From Syngnathus acus (taxonomy: Eukaryota; Chordata; Actinopteri; Syngnathiformes; Syngnathidae): a stretch of DNA of 64,000 nucleotides. Positions 42,054-55,100 of the stretch are shown here, one piece after another (positions within the stretch are counted from its first letter, which is position 1; each line of letters begins with the position of its first letter). The position numbers were made by a program, and so were the translations under genes. The stretch covers positions 18,276,456 through 18,340,455 of the forward strand of contig NC_051095.1 in assembly GCF_901709675.1 (NCBI RefSeq), read 5' to 3'. The notes below the pieces were generated by a model. That model did no database searches, was not told the DNA's origin, and was given only the letters and a program-made list of their open reading frames with translations.

Positions 42054-45000
42054 ATGGTGGAAGGTCCTGGATGTACATTAAACGGCGAGAGGATAAGCGC
42101 GAGGGTACAGAAAGGACAAAGAGTCAAAGAGATGCGAGGCAGCATGTTCACAACGAAGGTATGGTAAAAATCTGTGCAACTCGACCATAACGTCTCTGTC
42201 GTGTATAGTCCGTAGTGACGTTCGTGTGTTTGCAGGGATTCAAGCAGGAAATAAACCACGCCATCCAAAGGCTCAAAGGGTGTCAGTACACCGGCGTCGA
42301 CACCTTGGGGAAGGAGCTCTTCTTGTATTTTGGCACTAACGCGTTGAGGTATGACGTTAAATGAATGTGATTAGGCAGTGGTTCTAATCATTCGTGTCCA
42401 AAGTGGCACTGTAACACAGTGACAAACAGTGCGAAGGTGTCGTTTTTCTATTATGTAAATTTAACAGACAAATGATTAGGTACAACAATGTACTTTATCA
42501 AGTGATCGACTTGCTCATCTCATGGACCTTGGACACGTCAGTCAGGTCTTTAAACATACCTTTTAAAGAATACAAACCCATGTATGAAAAAAATCAACGC
42601 ATTGAGGAAAGCAAGAGCAACGGACAAGAAAAAAATATTGCAGTTTCGAGTTAAAAAAAAATCTTGTTTTTTTTTTTATTGCTATTTATGATGCAATTAG
42701 TTGAAAAGATGTTTTTTTTTTTTTTTTTTTTTTACCAAACAGAACCAATAAAATGAACCTGTATTAAAATAAAAAGTATCCGAGTTATTATATCTAATTG
42801 TTTTGGTTTCATAGGTTAGTATTATGTTAAAATAAAGGTAAATGAATTAATATGGAACGGTTTATTTTTTTTACCTACTTTGACTTTGATTTGCAGTCTT
42901 TTAAGCATTCACTATGACAGCGCCACAATTTTCTACCAAACAAGTTTGTACCGTAAGTCATGTCTGATTACAACAATAATACAAATAAATCGGTGGGTTT
43001 ATTACTTCAATGTTTCATGTTTCATAAAACAATCATATGTAAACATGCGGACTGCACGTCTCAAGCACTGAACTTATCTAGATGGAAACTGAGAAAAAAA
43101 TGGATGAATTGGATAAAAATAACCATATAATTTATATCAGTTTATTCAAAAACAGATGCCAATATTTTGAAGGGACAGTGCAGTCAGCACAAACAAATGA
43201 ATTATGTTTCGCTTACTGGTGGTCTGGTCCATGATGTCAGAAAATAGGCAACTGGTTTTTTTTTAACATTGGTTTCCAAAGTGAAAGGTGTTTTTTTTTT
43301 TGTTTGTTTTTTTGACTGAACACAGATAATCTTGGATGCACCCACCTCTTTTTTTTTTTTAACAGAGCTATATTTTATATTATATTAAACTTTAATGGGG
43401 AGCTCGAGGACCAGAGCTGGACCTCCCCTGATCTAATAAAACCCAATATAAGAGCTTTATCAAAAGAAACTTGCCTCCACAAAGAAAATAATGCTCACTT
43501 TTGATTGACACTCTGCCATGGTGACTCTGCAAAAGCCGTTTCCCTGCTTATATCACTTGTTAAATATTTGCTTTCATACTCTTCACTAAAACTGTGAGTC
43601 CTCTATTAGAGTCCACTTTGGCATGAACGGCTCGATGCGAATCAACGGCGCTCAGAAGAAACATAGCGTTGGCAGCGGCTCCGTCCCCGTGCTCGAAATC
43701 CACCTGGACAACGACAAAGTGTGCTTCTTTGACAGTACGGTGGAATTGAGGTAAGCCCAATATCAGACTGGATTGAGGTTCCATGAGTTCACCTTGGGTA
43801 GCAAACCCCGTCCAGTGAGCGTGCACCAAGTGATTTAAACTCAGTGTAAGTACGCACGTGTGCTTGTGTTCAAGTGTATGTGGAATTTTTGTGTTATCAC
43901 AGGTTGAGTGGTGACTGCGAGAAGCGTGTGCAAGCCCTTCAGTCCCTGGACGTGTGCTCGCCCGTGTTCATCCCCTCGCGCTCGGCCGAGGCGGTGAGAC
44001 GCCACGGCAGCAGGATGCTCTGTGACGTCCTCCTGGACCAGGCCGTCATGCCGGGAGTGGGGAACATCATTAAAAACGAGGCTCTTTTCGATGCGGGCCT
44101 ACACCCGGCCGTGAAGGTATGGATGATGGATGGTGCGCAGCCGAAAATGGTGGTTTGGGAAGTGAGACAAACAGAGACTCTTTGTAACTTTCTGGTATTT
44201 TATTGAGTGATGTGTTTCAGTGTGGGGGGGCTAAGACACAAACTGAATCATTCGGAGATTTGATATGATTTCAAATATAAATATTATTTAGAAATGTCGT
44301 ATTAAAAAAACTGGAAAATGTAGAATACTGTACAGGGATCCCATTTGGTCCGCGGGCCGGTCTTTGGACATGCCTGTGTTACACATAACTCACTGGGGTT
44401 GTGCCGTCCTCAGGTGGAGCAGCTGTCGGACGAGCAGCTTCACCATTTGGTAAAGATGACGCGTGATTTCACTCTTCTCTTTTACAAGGTGAGATGACAC
44501 TCCCTTGCTAGTGTTACATTTTTGGTGTATTTTTTAAAATCAAATTTTTTATTTTCAAATATTTTATACCTTTTGTTTTTTGCGTATTTTGTAATGTTTT
44601 ATACAAATTTGAGCATAAGATGACATATATAATGGATTATTTTATCCATTATATATGTATATTTGTGTATTCTGTCTACAACCCATGTTTGTTTCCGCAT
44701 AAAAATTATCAAAGAAACATTTACATATATCTTCGCTTTTTGGTGAATATGTAGTGTTTTTTTTTTTTTTTTTTTTAAATAAAAAAACCATTTACTATTT
44801 TTCTCATGTATTTACAAATACCTCAAATGTGTGTATTTTAGCTAGTATTTTTTGTCTATCTTTTGTATTTCTGGCAATTTTTTCCACCTAAAAGTTAGAC
44901 TGGAGTTCTAATCCTAAACCCCAAATTTATGATGAACATATCTTACAGTTTAAAAATAAACATGCCACATTCTTTAGAACATTTTTGGGTAAGCTGACAA

Positions 45001-48000
45001 TTTCTGTAACCCGTAGATAGCTTGTTTGCAATTGATGATTTAGTCAATATGCTGTCTATATAACTTGAACATGCTGATGGCGTCATCTGGCATTTTTACA
45101 CACTACCCTCTCCTCTTTGTCTCTGCCAGTGTCGCAAGTCTGGCTCTGCGCTGAGCACACACTACAAAGTATACAAACGTCCACGTTGCGGCCGCTGCTC
45201 TGGCGCTGTCACCGTCTGTCGTCTCGGTGACAACGCCAGGATGACGTACTTCTGCGAGCGCTGTCAAAAGTGTGACACCACCAGCATCTACATCAGGTGG
45301 GAACTAAACATTGTTGTTTGGGTCCCGAATAAAGTGACTGGTCAATGTGGGATTTTAATTAGTTTGCTTAAATAATGGTTTTCTTAGAATAATTTGTTTC
45401 GCCTCAGAGTTGCGTTTTGGTGGTAAACTACCTTCCACGCTCAAAGAGCTTCCTTACACATACAGTTGGCTCAAAATTAATCCACTTGGGGTCAAAAAGG
45501 GACCGATCCACTACTTGGGCCAATTTGACCCAAACTTAGTTGATTATTTGTTTGTTTTTTTCCATTCTTGCCACAAAACAACAGGATAGTTAGAAGCTTG
45601 TGTTTTATAACTACACATAGTTAAAATACTACTTCAGTCAGCTATGGAACCATTTTTCTGTCTTCAACAAAGCTTTTCGGATAGAAGGTTTCAGCTCCGA
45701 GAAGCCATCTTTTGCAAGCAGATGGGCTTGGTGGGGAGCAGGGAAGTGTTTCCAGCGCCACCAATGTGCGTGTTCAGTGTATGTTTGCCAGACAGCGCTT
45801 GGGCTCAACACCTCCTGGCTGGTGTTTGTGCGAGGCTTAGCGAGGGCTCCCCGCCGAAAGCCCTTCAAACACATTACACAGCTGACAGATCAATCTGCGA
45901 GGGAAGTTTGCTGTCAGCAGCCATCAGCACGACTTTATCCTTCATCCATCTCTCCGTCCATCCTCACCATGATTGGCGGCCTTCTTGTCAAACATAGAGG
46001 AGCTTCATGTTGCGGCACTTACATTTAAATGCACGCCGCCTGCTACTGGTGTTGCCTTGCCAGCTGTTACAAGTGTAAATGTTTAGTTGGCTTCCTCCTG
46101 CAGTTTGTGTATCATTTTCTGGGTGGTGGCTTGGGTTGGTACTTTTTTTCCATTTTGCAGTATTTTTCAATATTCCCGTGGTAGTATATTTACAAAATTC
46201 TATGTGGCCCGTGAAAGCAAATCAAGCATGCCTATGATGCTTGCTAAGCTCTGTACCAACATTTCAAATTGTCTCATGTACTAAATAATGATAAGTTTAC
46301 AAACCCCGTTATGACAGTAACTTGAATATTTCAAGAAACTATCAAAGTCAAAGACAAAGTCTGCTTTATTGTCAATTTCTTCACCTGTCAAGACACACAA
46401 AGAGATCGAAATTACGTTCCCACTATCCCACTATGATTTTTGACTTCCGATTTCAAAAATATTCATCAATAGTCAAATCAGTACATAACATACTGTATGT
46501 GAAATAATATTCCATTCCTTACATTTGTGTTTCCTATTAAGTGAAAAAAAACATTTTTGTATTATTCTAGTTTTTCTTGAAATTATTACTGATATTTCTG
46601 TCTTATTAACTAGTATATACAAGAAATAAGTACAGTAAAATAAAACTGTTGTTTTTTTAAATGGCAACGTTTTATTTTGAGGTCTCATGTTCGCAGTCAA
46701 CTTCCTGTCAGAAACACCTTGATTAGCTGGGCAAGCAGCGGGGGAGCAGCCAATGAGAATGTGGCAAAGAGGGAGGAAGAGGACTGGACATGTCACCTGT
46801 GCACACTCCTGAACCGGCCCGCCGCCAAAAGCTGCGACGCCTGCCTCACTCCCAGAGCTCCGGGTAAAAGTCTTGTTAGTTTGTGTAATAAATCGTTTTT
46901 ATTTTATTTTTTTTAATTTGATTTGTTTATTTCGGCAAGTACATAATCAACACTTATTTCAATTTCATTTCACATTTTGTTTTACATGACTTGATGTATA
47001 TATATTTGTTTTAGCAGTATCACACTCGTGTTGAATTTAACAGTGATCATTTTGATCACTATATAATATTATATTTTGCTAGCATTTCATGTTTCAAGTT
47101 TGGATGCTTTGAAATGGCCCAAAGGGAAAAGTTGTGAGACTGCTGGACATGACAATGTGGTCTAATATTGTCATAAAAGTGTGCATTTAACAAGCTATGT
47201 TTTGAGGGGCGCTTCTGAATAAATATGAAATGTCTCTCGCTTCCTCTGCAGTCCACAGAGAGGACGCCCCTGCGCCCTGCTCCACCGATCTGGTGCGGTA
47301 CGCCTGCACTGCCTTCACAAAACCCCGAGAGGAGCGCAAACTGAACTGGCGCTCCGCTTTCGGGACGTCCACCCTGCTTTTCTCTGATTTAAGTGAGGTG
47401 CCTGAGCTGTCTCACGGGGAAATGCCGGCCTCATCCAGTCGGCCGTGCAAGAAAATGAGAATTGATGGCAGTCCCTCTAACAAGTTGGGGTGAGTGACTC
47501 GCTCATGAATAACAATAATAAAAGCTTCCCAAGTCCGAGGGTACTCAACTTTTATTTTCAGGTTATTCCCACTCTAACGAGACAAGTTTCATCTCCTCCT
47601 TTAGTGCACACACAACACTAACAACACATCACGGTCCCGCCGGACCCCCTCACTTGCATCACATGTGCATCAAAGTCACAATATTAAGAGAATAAAATTG
47701 GATTTTTTTTTTCTCTGTACCATTTATCCTCATTTGGGTAATTTTGAACTTATTAGAATTGTCATAGTAATGCGAGAATAGTGTTTTTTTTTTTTTAAAA
47801 AACATGGCATCTCACAAGAACAAAATCATAATCTTAAATCAAAGTTGTAATTACATATATGAGTAATTTGCTTTTCCAAGAGGAAAGTGCCATTTCAGGA
47901 AAATAGTTTTACTTAAAAAACTCGCGCTGTTACAAGAAAAAAATAATATACAGTGGCCACTTGGTATTTGCGGGGGTAAGGACCATGCTGGCCTGCAAAT

Positions 48001-48924
48001 AGCAAAACTATGCAAATAATTGATGATGATTATAATTGCACTGGAATTAGAAAAACATCTTTAAAAAGCAGGAATATACCACCAAAATTCCACACATTTG
48101 TTTTGGCTTGCCTTAAAAATTCTAAAGAATATTTAAAAATATTAGATAAATATGGGGGGGGGGGATCCATGACTATCTGGGGCTCAACTGTATTTTGTGA
48201 AAAAGCCGTCAATCTCTGAGAAATAAAGCTTTTTTATTTCTGGAGAAAACACTACAATTTAGAAAGAATAAAATCACTATTGAGTAAAAAGACTCCATCC
48301 TGCAAAAAAAGTATTTTATTATTTTATAGCTGTTTTCTCTCTTCTATTAGTGCGCACACAACTGCAGGAATGGAGCGCAGCCCCTCCAGCCCCAGCACCC
48401 CACCTTTGTGTGCATCCCACGGTCGCCCAGCTCTCCTGCGAGTGGTCCACAAGGACGGTGACAATAAAGGACGACGGTTTTACGCCTGCACACTTCCCCG
48501 CGAGGCAAAATGCAACTTCTTTCAGGTGAGAAGTCACACTCCTTGTGTCTGCACATTTTGCTGACACTAAGGATTAGTATTAGTTCTATTATCTATTTGG
48601 GAGGGGGGGGACTCTTCTAGATGTTTTTCTTGAATAAATCAGTTTTTTATACCAAATAAGCTCCCCCCGCACTTTTTTATTTTATTTATTTTTTTAAATT
48701 GCAACATCACAATTCAGCAAGTTTGTGTTTTGTTTTTCCAGTGGGCTGACTTGCATTTTCCCTTCTGTCACCATGGCAAACGATGCGTTGTGAGGACTGT
48801 GCTCAAGCTGGGACCCAACAACGGCCGTGACTTCTACACCTGCGGCTTCCAAAAGGGTAAACAGTGCGATTATTTTCAGTGGGCAGAGGGCGGACCTGGC
48901 CGTTCTATCCTGCCAGGCTGTTAG
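42054..48924 (+). CDS. neil3: Endonuclease VIII-like 3 DNA glycosylase
   Basis: Fpg/Nei-family glycosylase acting on oxidised bases in single-stranded DNA, and known for unhooking replication-coupled interstrand crosslinks. Ten exons: 42054-42158, 42236-42348, 43610-43750, 43903-44116, 44414-44488, 45130-45296, 46697-46863, 47252-47489, 48351-48525, 48742-48924. They give 1578 nt (525 aa; human 605). It starts MVEGPGCTLNGE, with Val2 in the position of the human NEIL3 nucleophile. The H2TH region includes MPGVGNIIKNEALFDAGLHP. The Nei zinc finger is CGRC...CERC at about 245-262. A RanBP2-type NZF lies at about 293-320 (DWTCHLCTLLNRPAAKSC). Two GRF zinc fingers close the protein (GRRFYACTLPREAKCNFFQW and GRDFYTCGFQKGKQCDYFQW). 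The length deficit lies in the linker between NZF and GRF domains. All domains are intact. Confidence 0.97.
46340..46425 (+). repeat. LINE 3' terminal fragment
   Basis: AAGTCTGCTTTATTGTCAAT followed by TTCTTCACCTGTCAAGACAC and ACAAAGAGATCGAAATTACG. A recurrent 3'-end sequence of fish non-LTR elements; located in neil3 intron 6. Confidence 0.5.
47950..48196 (+). repeat. Possible MITE in neil3 intron 8
   Basis: Begins TACAGTGGCCACTTGGTATT with TGCGGGGGTAAGGACC and ends ATCTGGGGCTCAACTGTA. The outer CAGT/ACTG ends and the 'TTTGCGGGGGT' word recall a fish DNA repeat. Weak inverted ends; tentative. Confidence 0.35.
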
Positions 48925-48970
48925 CATTAATTTAGGGCTAAATTATGTTTAATTCATGACAAAGAAACAC

Positions 48971-48976
48971 ATTAAA
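48971..48976 (+). terminator. Candidate poly(A) signal of neil3
   Basis: ATTAAA 47 nt after the TAG. A second ATTAAA lies at about 49072. Both precede the aga stop codon on the opposite strand. Confidence 0.45.
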
Positions 48977-49111
48977 GTACCATACTTTCAAAAAGGATGA
49001 TATTGTATCTAACGCATAAATGTGTATTTACTTTTCTTCTCTATAATGTGTTATAAAGATTTTATATATTTATTAAAGACACCAAACAAAGCCTTTCGTC
49101 ACAATTGTTAC

Positions 49112-49117
49112 TTTATT
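49112..49117 (-). terminator. Poly(A) signal of aga
   Basis: AATAAA on the minus strand, 47 nt beyond the aga stop codon. It lies within about 140 bp of the oppositely oriented neil3 signal. Confidence 0.55.
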
Positions 49118-49163
49118 GTTGACAATTTCTCTTCAAACCTTTGGGTTAAAAAAAAAAAATATT

Positions 49164-52136
49164 TTAAAAACAGTCCACCGACTTTATAAGTGGTACATCT
49201 GACTCGCTGTCAGACACCATGTAGTGAAACTTCAATAAGCCTGGCACCTTGTTACAAGCTGCACCTTTTTAAAAAGAGCAAAAGCAAATCATTGGTTTGT
49301 TGTTAGGGAATAAAAAAACAAGTAATCTTGCTCAACATCTTTTTTGTGCCTGTCCCTTAAACAGCTGAACTATTGGGTTGTCAATTACATTCACACGTAC
49401 TTAATGAATCCTCTGGGGATGTTTCATATGGATTTTCGTTGGATGTTTTGGTGAGTGATGGAAAAGTTATCTTTGTAGCCTCTGGGTTTTTGTCTTTCTG
49501 CTATTCACATTTGAAACAGTTCTGAGGCACATTTTCATGTTTTATGCACTCTTGGCTTCAAATTGTAATATATGTATTCCATTTTAAGGCTTTCAAGTGA
49601 TTCAGAATCAAGTTTTGGACTCTGGATATGCCCAACAAAGTCGACTTAAAAATAGCTGCAGGTTTTCAACAATAATATGACTTGTTCATAAGCCACAGTG
49701 TCTTCCTGGTAGATACATTGTGGCTGATGAACAAATGAGATCGTCAGTATGTCCTGATCAGACTAAATTACAATGTTTATGCATCACCCTAGGTACTTGT
49801 GTTTATTTTACCAACAAAACAGTTAACACTGTTGCCCCAGTCAAACACATTCCTCAAGTTCCCTTCAACACAGCTGGCATTATGAAGTACATTTTCCATC
49901 GCTCACTTATCTTGAAAATGTAACCAATCTTATATTAGTTCTACTTTTAAAGCCAACAATTTGTTGAATATTGTCTCTCAGGTAAGTAATAATCACGTTT
50001 GGCATTCTGGCACATTTAGTGACATCCATGTGTGTAAGTGAATCCAAACACTCACCATAATGGCCTGTTGCGTTAGCACAGATGATCGCCCCAAAAAAGT
50101 CAGCGTAATGCCTCTTAATCCTGGAAATGGCCATCTTGCAGGCTGCCGAGGGATCCGTCCCGGCCCTCATCAGCTCTACCGCCAAGTAACTGTCGGCAGT
50201 GTGGAATTGGACAGGCGTCAGGCCAACTAATGAGCGCTTGTCATGGCCACTAAGCGGGCTGTCTCTGTAAGCCTGGGGTGCATCGCTGTCCCTCAAGGCG
50301 GAACACTCTACACTCTTCATAGGACAAAATAATGTACTCCTAGGTCAGTTTTCTGCAATTTCAAGAAGAAAACTGCAGTTTTGACAAAAAGTCACAATGT
50401 TACATGAAAAGTTCTTCAAAAACGTCTACAAGAAAAAGGTAATATGACGAAAACGTGATCTTTTAAGATAGTCGCAGATAAGAAACACAGTAGCCCTTGA
50501 GTGCCTTGAAAGGCGCCTTACAAATAAAATGTATTATTATTAGTAGTAGTCAGTAGTAGTCAAGGCTTTCTGCAAATAGTAACGTTTTGAGAATAAAGCT
50601 GTATTTCCTTAAGAAAAAAAGCTGTCATCTTGAGAAAAAATACAAATTATTTTCTTAAAGTAAAAAAGTCAATCTTATAGGAATTAAGTTGTTTTCTTGT
50701 ACACAATGTTCTAATCTTACAATAAATATATTTTTGAACAAAACTAATGTACGTGAATTCACTGTATCCCCCCAACAAAATTTGTAATACTAAAAAAAAT
50801 AGTATTCATAACCTGACTACTTTTGGATAGTTATGCTTGCACAGCAACATTGGAAAGCTTACAAAAATGCATTTTCAAATAAATAAAGATGTTCCTTTTT
50901 TTTTTCTTTCTTGAACTTAAAAGCCACAATCTTGAGAGGGAAAAACCCCCCCATCCATCCATCTATCTGCCAAATCAATTCTTGTTCCCGAGGGTCGCGG
51001 GCGTGCTCGAGCCTATCCAAGCCGACTTCGGGCAGCAGGCAGGGGACACCCTGAACTGGTTGCCAGCCAATTGCAGGCCACACAGGGACGAACAATCATC
51101 CGCACTCACACCTACGGGCAATTTTGAGTGCTCTATTGGCCTACCACGTATAATTGTGGGACGTGAGAGGAAACCAGAGCACCCAGAGGAAACCCACGCA
51201 AGCATGGGTAGAACGTGCAAACTCCCGGAAAAGAAAAATCTCATGGAAAAAAGTGAAATCATAGGAACTTGAACTAAACACAAATGTTACTGCTATACTA
51301 GCAGCATAAAAGCACAGAGGAGCTACCTGGGCAGAAAGCGCATCATGAGGTCCCCATCTCCAGTAGCGGCGGCAGCTCCTGCCAAGCTGTCAGCGTATGC
51401 TCCCGCACCCACTACAGGAGAGTCTCCAACTCGACTGTGTGTTGACATACAAAATGCCTGGACATGTATATTTGCCACTGAAGTCACAATAATTCACAAA
51501 GTCCTACCCTGGAACTTTATGAGTGAGCCCATTCGTGGACGTCCCTGCTGCCACGTGGCCGTATTGATCAAACGCGATTATACCTGGTAAAAAAACAACA
51601 ACAATTGTACATTACTAAATTGGAGGCAATCTGAAATGATCATCCAGCTCATGCAAATCCATAAAAACCCACCTATGGTGTCGTGGGAGCGAATATTAGT
51701 AGGAAGGTGCTTTTTTGATTGCAGCTGCACTTGGGGTTTGTAGGGAGGACACGATTTGGATGGGTTGGGAAAAACATTCTGAGGAAAAAACAGGATTTGA
51801 ATTATTTATATACGTTCATTTTTTATTTTTTTTAAATAGTTAAGAATGTGACTTACTGAATACATATGTTTACTTAAAAAGGCCCTAGAATAAGTTAGGT
51901 AGATTAGAAAAATAGCCACCAAAATATTTCACATTTCATCAGAAACGAGATCAGCCTTGTGCCAATGATAATATAAAATCATATATGCCTATAATTAATC
52001 TTAGCTCCTTTAAGAAAGAAACATTGTCTCTTAGCAAACCTAATTTGCTAAAAAAAGCAAAACAAAAAAGATATATACTATATCAAAACTCATTACAAAC
52101 AGTACACGCACACAAATAACATTGATATATATATAG

Positions 52137-52167
<31 letters not shown>

Positions 52168-55100
52168 ATATATAAACATAAACAAGTGAGTTAAGTACTT
52201 TCTTGGTGCTATACTTAGAAGGTCAGGATGAATCAAACCAATGAAACAAAAACCTTCTAACCCTAACAAGCCATTTTCTTCCCACAAATAACAATTATTA
52301 GCATGCCAGTCGAGTTCGCTGCTCAATATCTTTTTGTAGCAGCATGCCCGGAGCAAACACTGATGAACATACTGGCACACTTACCTTTCGGTAATTAGGT
52401 TGGCAGTTGTCCTTCAGCCACTGTGTAAAAATATCCAGCGACTTGACGGTGGTCAGGTCCTCAGCGATGAAGCCCATGTTTTCTGCGAACACTGTCGCTG
52501 CAAAAAAAGACGACATATGGCCTTCTTAGAATTTGTTGACACAAGAGCCAATTTTACAGCCCTAATTTGCTCTCGTAGCAAAATGTAATCGCAACTGAGG
52601 AGCCAGACACGGTCCATCCAACAGGCGTTAACATGCGTCGGATGAAACCGGAGCACTCAATAGATGCCTTCAGGTTGCTTTAAATTGGTTTAGGAATAAA
52701 TTTCACCCAGGGTGGCTTCGAACACCAATTTAATCACAAAATGTAGGATAATGAACGCTCATGAGAGCCTCTGCCCATTTTGTGCCGTTCACTTTTTTAT
52801 TTTCAGGTCAATTTTGGCTATGTTGAATCCAAATCAGTCAAATTTGCTAGGGGGCGATTCATATTTGTTTATGCCATTTTGATCCCACCTTCATGTTAAC
52901 ATCAAATAATGCAATCCTTAAAAATGTCCATGCGGACTACTAGCTTTCAAGTTTGTCCAACATTCAATTCAAAACCAACTCTGGTGAGTGACGTCGGCGT
53001 TACCGGCGGCTGTAAAGTTATCTGGCTGTTAACTTACTAATCTGTTATTGCGTTTGCTTTTTTAGGCTACACCGATTCATTACATTGTGTTGGCGGGTGT
53101 AGATGACACGTGCTGTTGTGGTACACATTACACTTTTAGTGAAACAATCCCAAACTTTAGCCAATTTGTCTTTTTCCTTTTTCCAGACTCGCCGCTAACA
53201 CGCCAACCGAATTCTTCACAAAATGGTTCATGCGGCTGCAGTAACGTTGGTCCACCTGGAAAGATGAAGCTTTGAGGTAGTGGTCTTTAATTGAGTCCGT
53301 TTTTGTAATAGAATTATTCAGCTTAGTCTATGGATTGTTAAATAGTACTTCTTTATCATTCAGTTGTGTTACATTTTTGGCTTCGTGTTTTTCCACATAT
53401 TTACTATATTTATGACCTTATATTCGTTAAAGACTACGATGCATTCTAACTTGGAGAACCCCAGTACTGCTTTTTGAGTTTCCCACCAGACGGCAATACT
53501 TTTTACCCCATTCGGAACATACAGAAGAATTTCATACCATTTTACGGTTTATACAAGGGCACGTCATGACTGAAATGATTACTGTCGCTCTTTATTTCAA
53601 CTAATGGTATGCACTCCCATTATCCGAGAAAATACGACACCTAATCAGTCACTCCATTGGCAAGCAAAGATGGCCGTGACAATATGCTCCAATTTAAATC
53701 GAGTGCTGTAATGTTATTGGAGTGATTGGTTGTCGTGGGGAATATCTGCGACACTGGTGGGATTTTCCCCGACACATAACTGAGGCTTCACAGAGTTAAA
53801 TTGTCTGAGGGGGACACAAACCAAAGAGAAAATATCTCGTTAGTGGCAGTTCTCCTGGAGAAAATGCCTTAACGATGGCAGGAGGTCAAAGAAGAAATGT
53901 CCAGACTGACTTGGAAGTGGAATATACGCATGCAGGAGAGCATTTCTCAAATATGCGTAACATTGAAGATCACACCTGATGATTTGGCTGTTGTTTTAAC
54001 TACACGGAACCTACAATATGGACGGATCCGACAGCTGAAAGAGAGAAGGAAAAACATCGCCTGGTCTGATGGGTCTCCATTTCTGCTGACACGTGATTAG
54101 TGTCAGAATGCGGTGGAAGCAACATGAAAGCATGCATCCGTCCTGCCTTGTAACGAATTGCTTTCATCCATAAGATGTTTTCTTTGCTCTCTGAGTAACA
54201 ACTAGATTTAGAAGCTACAACCTTCCCCTGTGTATTGTTACTGACCACAAACATCACGCTTACTTCGAGCTGGATATGGCTCTATGTGGTTTAAATTAAG
54301 ATTTCATGTCATGGTTAGAAGTTCAGATGATGGTGCCAAGTCCGAGTTAGGGTTCCAAATTAGGATTTCAAATGAATTAATTCAAATTATGATAATAATT
54401 GATAATGTTTTTAATCCAGTCTAAGGGTTTTCCAATTTGTGTTTTATGGTTAGGGTTTCAAGCAGGGTTCAGTGTTTCAAGTTGAAGTTTTAGGTGAAAT
54501 TCAGGGTTAGGGTTTCAAAACAGGCTTTTTGTATCTGTTTTTAGTCATGTTAGTCATTTAAATGATCCTTTCAATACAAGATTAGTGTTTCGAATTAGGG
54601 TTTCAAGTTTAGGTTTGGGTTTCAATTTAGGATTAGGGTGTCAAGTTCAGGTTTTTGATATGATGTTTTAATCCTGCTTTCAAATTAGGATTTCAAGATA
54701 GGGTTAAGGTTTTAAATTACAGTTTCAGATTTCACTCGAGGGTTAGTGTTCCAAATTAAGGTTTGAAGTCTTGTTTAGGGTTTCAATTTAGGGTTAGGGA
54801 ATAATTTTAAGGTTTTGAAATCTATATAGTGTTAGGGGTTAGAAATCAAGATTTCAAGACAGCGTTAAAACTTTCTAAGATGGGTAGTGTACATATTGAA
54901 AATTGCTTTCTATGCAAATTGGAGTTGGAAGTGCGTCTCAGGTGGTAAATTTCACACTCTGATTGTTATACCTGATTCTCCCACCAGCATAGTGTGCTTT
55001 GTGTGCTCCATCACAGCTCTTGCAACGCCGATGGCGTTCTTGATCCTCCTCAGGTCGGCCACGGCGCCCACCTCCATCGTGTTACTACTCATACAGACGC

